From an uncultured Candidatus Saccharibacteria bacterium (GTDB lineage: Bacteria; Patescibacteriota; Saccharimonadia; Saccharimonadales; Saccharimonadaceae), in the NCBI GenBank assembly GCA_938036825.1, contig CALHWD010000004.1, forward strand, positions 1-29,499: a stretch of DNA of 29,499 nucleotides, read 5' to 3'. The notes under the pieces were generated by a model. The model searched no databases. It was not told where the DNA came from and worked only from the letters and a program-made list of their open reading frames with translations. The position numbers were made by a program, and so were the translations under genes. Numbering within the stretch: the first letter of the stretch is position 1; each line of letters starts with the position of its first letter. Of the stretch, positions 1 through 7,484 are shown in pieces.

Positions 1-2
1 AG

Positions 3-779
3 GACGTGTACTACCCGGTGAACAGCCATGACGAGATCGGCGTGCTAGGGCGAAATATTAATGAGCTCTATCAAAACCTGTGGCAAACGATTCGTTCGCT
101 GGAGCATGAAAATAAGCGGATTACCCAGCTGGAGAAAGAAAAAATCGCTTTTTTGCGAGCGGCTTCGCATGAGTTAAAAACGCCGCTGGCGGCGCTACGG
201 ATCATGCTCGAAAATATGCAGCTCAACATTGGCGAATATAAAAATCACGATCAATACCTGGCGGAATCGGTGGCGCAGGTTGACCGCTTGGCGGCGATGG
301 TGAATGATGTCTTGCGCTCTGGGAGCGTGGCTGAGCAGGCTTTGCGTCAGGAAAAGCGACTGAGGATCGATAAGCTGGTTGCTGAAGTGATTGACGATTA
401 TGTGTTGCTAGCGAAAACGCGCGGCATGACTTTTGCGGTTGACGCCCGTCCGACGACCATTCGTGCTAATCGTGACATGATGCGCCACGTCATCTCGAAC
501 CTGGTGTCAAACGCGGTGCGCCATGGCGACGCGGGAAGCGTAATAGCAATCACCTGCGATCAGCACGAACTAGCCATCGAAAACGCCTGCACACCGCTCA
601 CCAAGCAACAACTCCAACACGTCTTCGATCCGTTTTATCGGAGCAACAGCGACAAGAAACAGCACGCCGACAGCAGCGGCATCGGCCTCTACACCGTAAA
701 AATGCTACTCGACGCCAAGGGTCTAGACTACGACTTCACGCCACACGGGCGGGGCATGCGGTTTATAGTGAAGTTATAA
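3..779 (+). CDS. Sensor histidine kinase, 5'-truncated
   Basis: This is the C-terminal part of a membrane sensor kinase that autophosphorylates on His and passes the phosphate to a response regulator. The reading frame is open from base 3, so the sensor and membrane part lies upstream of the window. The first residues (SHDEIGVLGRNINELY) are the end of a HAMP linker. A HisKA dimerisation helix follows with the phospho-acceptor in SHELKTPLAAL (about residue 55 counted from base 6). The ATPase domain shows an N box (NLVSNAVRHGD), an F-box-like DPFYRS and a G box (SSGIGLYTVKML). All catalytic motifs are present, so this end looks functional. The partner regulator is not in the window and is presumably upstream. 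The signal sensed cannot be told. Confidence 0.93.
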   Translation, partial: DVYYPVNSHDEIGVLGRNINELYQNLWQTIRSLEHENKRITQLEKEKIAFLRAASHELKTPLAALRIMLENMQLNIGEYKNHDQYLAESVAQVDRLAAMVNDVLRSGSVAEQALRQEKRLRIDKLVAEVIDDYVLLAKTRGMTFAVDARPTTIRANRDMMRHVISNLVSNAVRHGDAGSVIAITCDQHELAIENACTPLTKQQLQHVFDPFYRSNSDKKQHADSSGIGLYTVKMLLDAKGLDYDFTPHGRGMRFIVKL

Positions 780-884
780 AGCTATATCATTTTATCAAAT
801 ATTGCTAAGATACTTTTTTATATTGTAAATAATAAAGTTATAGCAACCGCTGTAACTTCGCTCCTTTGCAGGAAGGATGAGGTT

Positions 885-2036
885 ATGCACCTCCAAGACG
901 CCGAGCTTTATCGTTTACGTTCAGCTCGTGATGCTGCAAAACAACGGCAGCAAACAGCCTGGCAAGCTCAGCAATCAGCCTATGAGCGTCGCTCTTCAGC
1001 TAATGCTATCATGAATCAAGCCTATGAGGCTCAACAGACTGCCTATGCAAATCAGCAAGCAGCCTGGGATGCTTACATGTCCGTTAAACGGGCCAATGGT
1101 CCGCGAATTGACAGTTTGAACGCTCAACAAGAGCGGGCGTATCAGAATATGAAGTCAGCTTTCGAGTCAGCTTCGTTAGCTCGCAACATGCGCGATGGCG
1201 CCAGCGCACGTATGTACGCAGATCAGGGGCATGCATACAAGGCAGAGACCCAAGACTGTGTCGCCGAACGGCGGCAGCTCGTCGCTGAAATTCGCGCCGC
1301 ACGCGAGCGGTTCAATGCCGTCAAACCAGCTTTCCAAGCGGCTAAGAGTGAGTTTGCTTGTGCCCGGCAGGCATTTCAGTCTGCCAAAGCAGAGCACGAA
1401 CGTACGCAAGCTGAATTTAAGAAGGCAAAGGCTGAGTTTGATGATTGTGCCAAGGCGGTCAAAGATAGGCTCGATGAACTGAATTCGGCACACCGAAAAC
1501 GGCGTAAAGAAAAAAAGTCGATCGCTGCAAAGGCTGGAGTCCCACTTGAATATCGAGACAACGTCTGGATTTCGAAAGATTCAGATGGCAACACCAATAT
1601 CTACTTCGGTGGGCTTGGTAAGCCTGATGGTCCTGGGCATGGACACTACGCCATGGATCGAAATGGGAACGTAACATATAGGCGCGATCCGTTTGACCCG
1701 CATGGTACGCAGAACTTCACCGATGCACCTGGTGGGATACTGTATGACCGTCGCACGCGGACAGATGTACCTGGTGGAACGCTATATGACCGTCGCGCGC
1801 GGACAAATACATTGCCGCTAGGTGTGAGCAATCGCGATAATGACACCAATGATCGCAGTGGGGTCTTCTATGACCGGAGGCGACAGATAGATCTACATGT
1901 GACACAGTACTACAAAGATAACTATCGCGTCTCGTGGGACACTAAAGGAAAAGCTGACGAGAATTATCATTGGACAGACCAGAACTTTCCGTCTGGTCAT
2001 CGCGAGTCCCATATTCCTCCCGAGGATGCCCGATAA
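885..2036 (+). CDS. Coiled-coil protein with C-terminal repeat domain, possible polymorphic toxin
   Basis: Function is not recognised. The start is set by GGAAGG 8 nt before ATG. Residues 1-215 are Ala/Gln/Lys/Glu-rich, with repeated AWxAQQxAYxxxx and AFxxAKAEFxxAKAEF patterns, so a long helical rod or coiled coil. A basic hinge (HRKRRKEKKS) follows. The C-terminal third changes character: a beta-rich Gly/Asp/Tyr module (YFGGLGKPDG, HYAMDRNGNVTYRRD) and then three copies of a 14-residue PGGxLYDRRxRTD repeat. There is no signal peptide or membrane segment. It precedes an array of small repeated genes, and a rod plus a distinct C-terminal module is how many polymorphic toxins or surface effectors are built. 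That role is inference only. Expression ends at the terminator at 2055-2093. Confidence 0.75.
   Translation: MHLQDAELYRLRSARDAAKQRQQTAWQAQQSAYERRSSANAIMNQAYEAQQTAYANQQAAWDAYMSVKRANGPRIDSLNAQQERAYQNMKSAFESASLARNMRDGASARMYADQGHAYKAETQDCVAERRQLVAEIRAARERFNAVKPAFQAAKSEFACARQAFQSAKAEHERTQAEFKKAKAEFDDCAKAVKDRLDELNSAHRKRRKEKKSIAAKAGVPLEYRDNVWISKDSDGNTNIYFGGLGKPDGPGHGHYAMDRNGNVTYRRDPFDPHGTQNFTDAPGGILYDRRTRTDVPGGTLYDRRARTNTLPLGVSNRDNDTNDRSGVFYDRRRQIDLHVTQYYKDNYRVSWDTKGKADENYHWTDQNFPSGHRESHIPPEDAR
1726..1809 (+). repeat. Two 42-nt in-frame tandem repeats
   Basis: Two adjacent 42-nt units (1726-1767 and 1768-1809) differ at a few positions and encode APGGILYDRRTRTD and VPGGTLYDRRARTN. A third, degenerate copy without the first residues (SGVFYDRRRQID) lies at 1858-1893. 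They sit in the C-terminal part of the coiled-coil protein. Confidence 0.9.
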
Positions 2037-2054
2037 TTAGAAAGGAGACGACTG

Positions 2055-2093
2055 TCCCAGATTAATATTATGTTATTAGTCTGGGGCTTTTTT
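2055..2093 (+). terminator. Rho-independent terminator
   Basis: CCCAGATTAATA pairs with TATTAGTCTGGGG (one G-T pair), followed by TTTTTT. It lies 20 nt after the stop of the upstream gene and just before the -10 box of the next. A diverged copy of the same hairpin precedes the paralogous gene at 3652. Confidence 0.88.
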
Positions 2094-2112
2094 ATATTGT
2101 ATAATAATAAAT

Positions 2113-2703
2113 ATGAATAATAGTGATAATCAATACCCTCAAATGACCTACAAACAAGCATTTGAATACTGCAAATACTGGGCGGACAAAATTAGGTATA
2201 AAGGAATTGATTTATTAACTACTGGTTACAGTCAAGTTATTGTGATTTATGATCAGTTAGCTTATACACTATATATGCAGATTTGGATTGATCCGCAAAA
2301 ATATTATCATTTGTATCGAGTTCGTACATATGCTATAAACATTGACACTAATTACACCGACAGAGCTTTGTGGGAGAAGTTATTGGAACTAATTGATGAT
2401 CTGCCAGAAGAATACGGTAAAAATAATTACCCTCAAATGACCTACAAACAAGCAGTCAAGCACTGCAAATATTGGGCAGATCAAATTAGGCATGATGGGC
2501 TTGACCTATTGACCACTGATTATGGTGCGGCTATTGGAGTTTCTGACCAGTTAGCGTATCCACTGGATATGCAGGAATGGATCTCAGCCCCAAGTTATCC
2601 AGATATTTATGCAATACGGTATTATGCTGGCGTTGTCGACCGCGGCGACCACACCGATAGGGCTTCGTGGGAAAAGTTACTAGAGTTAATTGATAAATTA
2701 TAA
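2113..2703 (+). CDS. Tandem-duplicated unknown domain protein
   Basis: Function is not recognised. The 196-aa protein consists of two copies of one ~90-aa domain (residues about 8-97 and 106-196). Each copy opens with YPQMTYKQA...CKYWADxIR and closes with TDRAxWEKLLELID. A third, single copy is the gene at 3652. Both ends of the domain are well conserved while the middle (about residues 40-75 of each copy) diverges. The protein has no signal peptide and is acidic and probably soluble. The start follows a TATAAT box (2100-2105) by 7 nt with no Shine-Dalgarno, suggesting a leaderless mRNA. Repeated small soluble domains behind a large rod-like protein recall immunity-protein arrays; this is inference. 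Confidence 0.85.
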   Translation: MNNSDNQYPQMTYKQAFEYCKYWADKIRYKGIDLLTTGYSQVIVIYDQLAYTLYMQIWIDPQKYYHLYRVRTYAINIDTNYTDRALWEKLLELIDDLPEEYGKNNYPQMTYKQAVKHCKYWADQIRHDGLDLLTTDYGAAIGVSDQLAYPLDMQEWISAPSYPDIYAIRYYAGVVDRGDHTDRASWEKLLELIDKL

Positions 2704-2718
2704 AACTGGAATAAGATT

Positions 2719-2994
2719 ATGAAGCAAGATAAACAGGCAATTCTAGCACGTGATATGATTCAAATGATTCGTGAAAATGCCGATAATTCAGATGTCCTTG
2801 AATATCTTGATAGCTTTGCGTTCTCGTTGGCACGCGGTCTCGAGGACTCGTCTGTCGTATCGTGGGATGATCTCGCTAGCATATGTGACCAGAGGTATTA
2901 TTCTTTAAATAACAATAATCCAGTACCGCTTAATATCAAACTGCTTGATCAGTGTGAGCGATCTATTCAGAAATTCTTGTCACCACAAAGTTAA
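2719..2994 (+). CDS. Small acidic helical protein, family A
   Basis: Function is not recognised. This 91-aa protein starts 15 nt after the preceding stop and is likely cotranscribed. It is a distant paralog of the minus-strand protein at 4268-4537: both share a helix with FSLARxxE, then a WDD motif and a DQxY motif in the same order and spacing. A third, decayed relative appears at 3374-3583. It is predicted soluble and all-helical, with no Cys cluster or catalytic signature. Recurrence of the same family on both strands of one short locus points to an accessory array such as immunity or antitoxin proteins; the sequence alone does not say which. Confidence 0.7.
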   Translation: MKQDKQAILARDMIQMIRENADNSDVLEYLDSFAFSLARGLEDSSVVSWDDLASICDQRYYSLNNNNPVPLNIKLLDQCERSIQKFLSPQS

Positions 2995-3040
2995 ACTTTA
3001 AACTTTTTTGCCTGGGTTATTCCATGCTATAATTCGACCC

Positions 3041-3316
3041 ATGAACCCGAAACAAAGATTAATCAAATTTCTAGATGAAGAAATATTACCAGCAGAGAAA
3101 ACTGAATCTAGAGAAACCCTAGCTGCCTACATAGTTGGTGAGCTTGTAGGAGATTGTGACAATGTTTACGAAAAGTTACTAGAGAATGATTCAAGAGTGC
3201 AAAGAATATCTGATCTTGCAATTGATCTAGAGTGGTCAAATGGCTATGATGAGCTGGATTTGCAAGATATGTGGCGAGAATTAAAAAATCTTATAGAAGA
3301 GCTTAAAAATGAATGA
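3041..3316 (+). CDS. Small acidic helical protein, family B
   Basis: Function is not recognised. I chose ATG 3041 because a TATAAT box (3028-3033) ends exactly 7 nt upstream; the longer TTG start at 3008 would lie upstream of the promoter. The 91-aa product is acidic and helical. It resembles the minus-strand protein at 4598-4855: both have an Lxx(Y/N)I helix, an ND-containing turn, R(I/V)xxLA and a C-terminal RELxNxIxEL-like helix. The similarity is weak but colinear. It belongs to the same array of small paralogs. Confidence 0.68.
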   Translation: MNPKQRLIKFLDEEILPAEKTESRETLAAYIVGELVGDCDNVYEKLLENDSRVQRISDLAIDLEWSNGYDELDLQDMWRELKNLIEELKNE

Positions 3317-3373
3317 TTTTTAGTTTTAGATTCTTGTCGAAATCATGTAAACTTAGTAGCTGATACTAAATAG

Positions 3374-3583
3374 GAAGGTCAAGATATATTAGAAAATAAA
3401 CTCTATAATAAATTATTTGATCTATATATTTGTATGGAGGATAGCTTAGAAGATAATAAACAAGCAGAATTGTAGCTTCTAAAGATTGCTTCAGGCATTT
3501 GTTCTTATTGAATAAATCAGAATTCATCGGTTGATTACTTAAAACACCATGTTCGCCAGAAGTATTTGATAACTAAAAAAAAG
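3374..3583 (+). pseudogene. Decayed family A copy
   Basis: One reading frame (from GAAGGTCAAG at 3374) gives a family A-like sequence with two in-frame stops, the first being TAG at 3473-3475. The recognisable order is LFDLY, then KIASGICSY aligned to SCICFSLAR of the 4268 protein, then VRQKYL aligned to the DQxY motif. The region has no other open frame and fills the 335-nt gap between 3316 and 3652. I read it as a dead paralog of the 2719 and 4268 genes. Confidence 0.5.
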
Positions 3584-3595
3584 GGGGGCAGTTAT

Positions 3596-3632
3596 CTCAG
3601 ATTAATCATTAATTATTAGTCTGGGATTTTTT
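3596..3632 (+). terminator. Rho-independent terminator, duplicate of 2055-2093
   Basis: CTCAGATTAAT pairs with ATTAGTCTGGG, followed by TTTTTT. The hairpin, the following TATAAT box and the start of the next gene all match the 2055-2115 segment, so terminator, promoter and gene were duplicated together. Confidence 0.82.
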
Positions 3633-3651
3633 CATGTTATAATCATGAGAT

Positions 3652-3975
3652 ATGGATAAAGGCGAGTACCAATACCCCCAAATGACCTACAAACAAGCAG
3701 TTGAGCACTGCAAGTACTGGGTGGATCAAATTAGACATGATGGGCTTGATTTATTGACCACTGATTATGGTGCAGCCATTGGAGTTTCTGACCAGTTAGC
3801 TTATCCTTTGGAGATGCAGACTTGGATTAATTCACGAGAATATCCTCTTCTATATAAAGTTTGCGTATACTCTGTTACTGTTGATAATGACCACACCGAC
3901 AGAGTCTCATGGAAAAAACTGCTAGAGTTAATTGATAGATTGGCAAACATTACCAATAGTAATTACTGCGCTTGA
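3652..3975 (+). CDS. Unknown domain protein, third copy
   Basis: Function is not recognised. This 107-aa protein is a single copy of the domain found twice in the 2113-2703 gene. Residues 8-55 are almost identical to its second copy (YKQAVEHCKYW, HDGLDLLTTDYGAAIGVSDQ), whereas residues 56-80 diverge strongly before the shared TDRxSWxKLLELID end. The pattern of near-identical DNA joined to variable DNA suggests recent duplication or gene conversion with a variable centre. The ATG follows TATAAT (3638-3643) by 8 nt without a Shine-Dalgarno. Confidence 0.85.
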   Translation: MDKGEYQYPQMTYKQAVEHCKYWVDQIRHDGLDLLTTDYGAAIGVSDQLAYPLEMQTWINSREYPLLYKVCVYSVTVDNDHTDRVSWKKLLELIDRLANITNSNYCA

Positions 3976-4009
3976 GGATATTTTAAGTAAGTAAAAGAAT
4001 ATATAGTCC

Positions 4010-4225
4010 ATGATCGAAATTGATTCGGCTGTCTCATATAAAGATGTGCTAAATATTGTTAATCCAAAAACTGGCGAATTGCGGCACAGTTTGATGACGC
4101 TCAAAGTCGAAGGGCGGGTAAAACTGACTTCTGATAAGTACGAATTCACGGTTAGCGATGGCATGGTGGCGCGGATGGCGGCGGCTATTTTGTGGTTATC
4201 GGCTTTGTTCATAGTTCAAGGATAG
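4010..4225 (+). CDS. Short ORF, possible winged-helix remnant
   Basis: This 71-aa frame is uncertain. It has a recognition-helix-like stretch (TGELRHSLMTLKVEGRVKL) followed by a wing-like KYEFTVSDG and a hydrophobic tail, which would fit the C-terminal half of a winged-helix protein. It has no ribosome site, a stop codon immediately upstream in frame, and a -10-like TATAGT too close to the ATG. Base composition is richer in GC than the flanking array. It may be a fragment left by an insertion or deletion. Confidence 0.35.
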   Translation: MIEIDSAVSYKDVLNIVNPKTGELRHSLMTLKVEGRVKLTSDKYEFTVSDGMVARMAAAILWLSALFIVQG

Positions 4226-4267
4226 AGCAGTTTTTTATTTTATGTCAAGGGCAAGGGGAGGTGTGTA

Positions 4268-4537
4268 CTAGTGTATATGATTGATAATCTCGCGGTACAA
4301 GTCATCAATTATCTGACGATTTGGGCGCTCCAGTTTCTTTTTAATTGCTGTATAATCTTGATCAAAATAATCAAACATATCATCCCAAATAGTCCTTTTG
4401 TCACCTTGTTCGAAAATTCGCGCCAACGAGAAACAGATACAACTGAGAGATTCTATAATATCGGCAGAATCAAGTGTATCGTAATATAAATCAATAATTT
4501 CTCGTGCTGCAGTATATTCGTCTCGTTGTTTATACAT
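4268..4537 (-). CDS. Small acidic helical protein, family A (inverted copy)
   Basis: Function is not recognised. The 89-aa protein is paralogous to the plus-strand 2719 gene, sharing CFSLARxxE, WDD and DQDY in order. A TAAAAT box at 4544-4549 (minus strand) lies 6 nt before the ATG with no Shine-Dalgarno, so transcription probably starts at the start codon. It is followed downstream on the same strand only by intergenic DNA. The next gene on the minus strand upstream (4598-4855) is family B, so the A/B pairing of 2719/3041 recurs in inverted orientation. Confidence 0.72.
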   Translation of the reverse strand: MYKQRDEYTAAREIIDLYYDTLDSADIIESLSCICFSLARIFEQGDKRTIWDDMFDYFDQDYTAIKKKLERPNRQIIDDLYREIINHIH

Positions 4538-4597
4538 AGGATTATTTTATCAAGGATAAGACATTTTTCAGGTCATGTCCAGAGGTTTTATCGATTA

Positions 4598-4855
4598 TTA
4601 TCGCTTTTGTGTAGAACAATATTCCGTAATGCGATTCTCTAGTTTGCGAGCGATTTCTTCTCGCTTGGAGACCTTTTCGTTGTCAAGATACTGCATTGCT
4701 AGGTTGAATATACGACTCTCCTGGGAGTCGTTGTTTGATAACGCTGTATCAAATTGGTCATTTGTTGCAAAATAGCTAATAATATTGCGACTTAACTCGT
4801 TCAGGTCCTTGGCGGAGTTTGCTATTGATTCAAAACTGTTAAGATTTACTTTCAT
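4598..4855 (-). CDS. Small acidic helical protein, family B (inverted copy)
   Basis: Function is not recognised. This 85-aa protein is helical and weakly colinear with the 3041-3316 product (Ixxxxx-ND...RIFNLAMQYL...ARKLENRI). A TAAAAT box at 4862-4867 (minus strand) ends 6 nt before the ATG. It is one of the four intact small-family genes that form mirrored A/B pairs around 3652. Confidence 0.68.
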   Translation of the reverse strand: MKVNLNSFESIANSAKDLNELSRNIISYFATNDQFDTALSNNDSQESRIFNLAMQYLDNEKVSKREEIARKLENRITEYCSTQKR

Positions 4856-4922
4856 AAGGCTATTTTATAATAAAAACATGGATAAATGAGCCAGTTTTAT
4901 ATCATGGCTCAGAATAGAACGA

Positions 4923-5018
4923 TCACTCGTAGTCGTAGTGTTCCGTCATGTTACCGTCGAGGTCAACGGAGATATACTTGTGTTCTCCGGAGACCTTGTC
5001 GATAAAGAGGAGGTTGGA
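4923..5018 (-). pseudogene. 3' remnant of a lost gene
   Basis: One minus-strand frame reads NLLFIDKVSGEHKYISVDL, then DGNMTEHYDYE and a TGA stop at 4923-4925. It is cut off upstream by TAA at 5019-5021. The sequence looks like a true protein C-terminus (regular beta-strand alternation, ordinary codon use) but lacks a start. It faintly recalls the HYAMDRNGNVTY module of the 885-2036 protein (H-x-Y...D-x-(D/N)-G-N-x-T), so it may be the tail of a second such gene. Low confidence. Confidence 0.35.
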
Positions 5019-5095
5019 TTATTATCAATCGCTGAAAATATTACAAAAAACGCATAATGCGAGATATTCGGTTGTAAGTGAGGGCGTAGGATAAG

Positions 5096-5497
5096 CTAAG
5101 TATCTAAATAGTCAATAACATCAACATAATAAGGATCTGCATTATTTGGGACGGCTGTGTTCAATAGTTCTTCTCGCGTCATCCAGTAGTAATTTTTATG
5201 TTCCCAACTTAGTTTGACTGGAATATCTATCTCGTCTATATTCGCTTCAAAAAGTATATGTTTTACGTTTTTGTACTGTTTAGCAAATAATTCTTCTAGA
5301 CTATTTGACTGAACATGTACGCCGGTTTCTTCCCATATCTCGCGAGCAGTTGCCTCTTTGTATGACTCATTAGGTTCAACCTCTCCGCCGGGAATATCCA
5401 AATGCCCAGGAAAATTTGGATGCGAATCACCTCTGTATAACAGTAAATATGCGCCAGCACGATTCTTGATGAGAGCTTTTGATACTGTTTTGATCAC
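5096..5497 (-). CDS. Nudix hydrolase
   Basis: It hydrolyses a nucleoside diphosphate linked to another moiety; the substrate is unknown. The full Nudix box GX5EX7REUXEEXGU is present at residues 38-60 (from GEVEPNE through REIWEETGV), preceded by the usual beta-strand LLLYRG and a LDIPGG entry. At 133 aa it is a standard single-domain enzyme. I take GTG at 5495-5497 as the start because TACAAT (5504-5509, minus strand) ends 6 nt upstream, matching the leaderless pattern of its neighbours. It lies between the small-gene array and the M16-like pair, with no evident operon partner. Confidence 0.93.
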   Translation of the reverse strand: MIKTVSKALIKNRAGAYLLLYRGDSHPNFPGHLDIPGGEVEPNESYKEATAREIWEETGVHVQSNSLEELFAKQYKNVKHILFEANIDEIDIPVKLSWEHKNYYWMTREELLNTAVPNNADPYYVDVIDYLDT

Positions 5498-5551
5498 ATT
5501 TTGATTGTAGGGTAGAGGTGGTGTTTGGTCAATAATAAAACTGTCAGTGAG

Positions 5552-6508
5552 TCAAATAGTTTTAATCTGCTTTGTTGCTGAATCTTTTACAGTGATTCGC
5601 GTTGCCTGCAAAACCTTAGTCAAATTCTCTACACTAGCGATTTTCTTCCAGCCAGCAGAGCCTAAGATGGCGCCAAATTCCCTAAGTATGCGATCCTCGT
5701 CTGGGGCGGCATGCGGATTGGCAGAATAAGAAGCTAGTGATAGATAATTCGCAAAACGTTGTAGAACTTCTGGCATAGTGATCGTTTCTAGAGTGTGTTT
5801 AACGCTTGCGGCGATTTCCTCTATTTTTGTTGCCGGCAGTATGTGAGAATTGACCAAAAATATACTAACTACTGTCGTTGAATTTGCGCTATCTTTGACA
5901 GATTCATCAGTAAAGTAAGTACCGAACTCTTGGCAAACTTTTTGCCCGATTGATAAATTCAAAAAGCGCACCAATTCGCGCCACAACATGCGCAGCTCAA
6001 TTGATGGATCACTAAGATGTAATTGCAACTTGATCTTACGCGGCTTGACAGCTGGCTGATCGGTAGTATACATCAGATCAAGCAACTTTTTATCTCCGTG
6101 CACATCTTTTGGCAACAATTCAACCGAATCTAAATCTTGCCAAGGCTGGTCATCAAGCAATCTCAACTCGCCGATTATTGTATCGACATCACCAATAAAA
6201 ATCGCCTCTGGCTCTTCGGCGATAATCTGTAATAAAGCTCGTGAAATCGGCAAGTAAAAAGGAGCTTCGCCAAAATCAGTCTTCATCGTCGCTAAGTCTT
6301 GAAGTAATTTTGCTGATGTTTTGGCGTAACATTCCGCAGAGATAATTATCACGCCAGAATCGTAAGTAGCACCATTGAGCGCGTAATCCAACAGTTTGTA
6401 TTGCCCGTGGCGGTAAAGGTAATCGGCGACCGTGGTAACAAACAAATGCTCGTAAAGATGAGCGAGCTGTGTGCAGGGGTGGTGTTTGACGAGGGTGAAG
6501 TGCTTCAT
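5552..6508 (-). CDS. M16-like zinc peptidase, subunit 1
   Basis: This is probably a divergent one-half M16 metallopeptidase. It carries the inverted zinc motif HxxEH (HLYEH, residues 17-21) in a helix, and about 77 residues later a Glu-rich helix (IIAEEPE, E98/E99/E101) where M16 enzymes place the third metal ligand. The 318-aa length matches one M16 half rather than a full two-domain protein. There is no signal peptide, so it is probably cytoplasmic. It follows the paralog at 6518-7423 by 9 nt, yet has its own TAAAAT box (6515-6520) overlapping that gene's stop codon and 6 nt from its ATG. The two may form a heterodimer as M16B enzymes do (inference). Confidence 0.7.
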   Translation of the reverse strand: MKHFTLVKHHPCTQLAHLYEHLFVTTVADYLYRHGQYKLLDYALNGATYDSGVIIISAECYAKTSAKLLQDLATMKTDFGEAPFYLPISRALLQIIAEEPEAIFIGDVDTIIGELRLLDDQPWQDLDSVELLPKDVHGDKKLLDLMYTTDQPAVKPRKIKLQLHLSDPSIELRMLWRELVRFLNLSIGQKVCQEFGTYFTDESVKDSANSTTVVSIFLVNSHILPATKIEEIAASVKHTLETITMPEVLQRFANYLSLASYSANPHAAPDEDRILREFGAILGSAGWKKIASVENLTKVLQATRITVKDSATKQIKTI

Positions 6509-6517
6509 AGAGTGATT

Positions 6518-7423
6518 TTACACTATTTCAAGAATCATTTTATCTAGTAAATTAGCAATTGTTTTTTCTTTTGCTAATTTCTGCCAAGTTTTTTCACCAG
6601 CAACAATGCCGATTTCTGAAATGTACATATCGATATTTGGAACGTTCATTCTCCCGTCGTTGTACGAAAAGGATTTAATGCGGCGAGAAATGCGCGCTAG
6701 AGCTGCTTTTTCTAGCATTTTTCCTATAACTTCATGGTATATGTCTCGTAGTTTGTCTCTGTCTGCTAAATTGCTAAGTGCGGCAAATTCGCAAATACAA
6801 GACGTACTTTTATTAATTCGTTCAGCATGTTCACTAAGATTATAATATCCCAAACGAACATTGGCTATGTCGGATACTGTACCATGAATACCAAAAGCCA
6901 GATAATAAAATAAAGCTAGCAGCGCCGCGTCGCTATTTGGCGGTTGCTTAAGGGCGCAAGAGATGTGGCTAATCGACGTAATAGGATCGTCGGTCTCGTA
7001 CAGGAATTTGTGTTCGGCAATCTGACTAATAATAAGCGGCTGGTCGATTTTTTCAATTGATTGCCAATCGTTTTTGTTTAATTTGACCATATTATATTGG
7101 AGCTTATCAAGATTGTTGCAAATAATCGTACAATCATTTCCTGCGGCGATTTGACTCATGGACAAGTTCAAAGATTCGTTATCTGTAAATGCTTGAAGTC
7201 GCCGCAAATCATGCGCCAGATTAACTGCTTCTTCCGTATATAAATCAATATCAATAGTGATAAATCCTGTACCCGAATAGTGCGTACCAAGCGCGAAATA
7301 ATCAATTTGTCGTAATAACCCAAATTGTTGCATAATCTGCTTTAATTTGGTCATCGCTAGATGCTCGTAGATATGCGCCTCAATGGGCGAAGTAGCTTGT
7401 TTACAGATAAGGATTCGTTGCAT
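6518..7423 (-). CDS. M16-like zinc peptidase paralog, subunit 2
   Basis: It is a paralog of the downstream 5552-6508 protein with the same architecture. HxxEH (HIYEH) is again at residues 17-21, followed by a shared DYxxxGxxYxSG(x)I region. At the position of the third ligand, however, it has IAAGNDC (N96/D97) instead of Glu-rich sequence, so metal binding may be weaker or the subunit may be structural. M16B peptidases commonly pair an active with an inactive subunit, which suits this arrangement. A TATATA box (7430-7435, minus strand) lies 6 nt before the ATG. Substrate unknown: candidates are peptides from protein turnover or leader-peptide removal. Confidence 0.65.
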   Translation of the reverse strand: MQRILICKQATSPIEAHIYEHLAMTKLKQIMQQFGLLRQIDYFALGTHYSGTGFITIDIDLYTEEAVNLAHDLRRLQAFTDNESLNLSMSQIAAGNDCTIICNNLDKLQYNMVKLNKNDWQSIEKIDQPLIISQIAEHKFLYETDDPITSISHISCALKQPPNSDAALLALFYYLAFGIHGTVSDIANVRLGYYNLSEHAERINKSTSCICEFAALSNLADRDKLRDIYHEVIGKMLEKAALARISRRIKSFSYNDGRMNVPNIDMYISEIGIVAGEKTWQKLAKEKTIANLLDKMILEIV

Positions 7424-7484
7424 GTCGTCTATATATTATCAAATAAAATATGGACAGTTTATCGACTTGTCCGGGTCAGAATGG

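Noticed and set aside
1084..1905. Several antisense and alternate-frame ORFs over the coiled-coil gene
   Set aside because: Overlap a long gene with ribosome site and clear composition; no motifs.
3001..3040. TTG start at 3008 for the family B gene
   Set aside because: It would precede the TATAAT box that ends 7 nt before ATG 3041, and MPGLFHAIIRP is promoter DNA read as protein.
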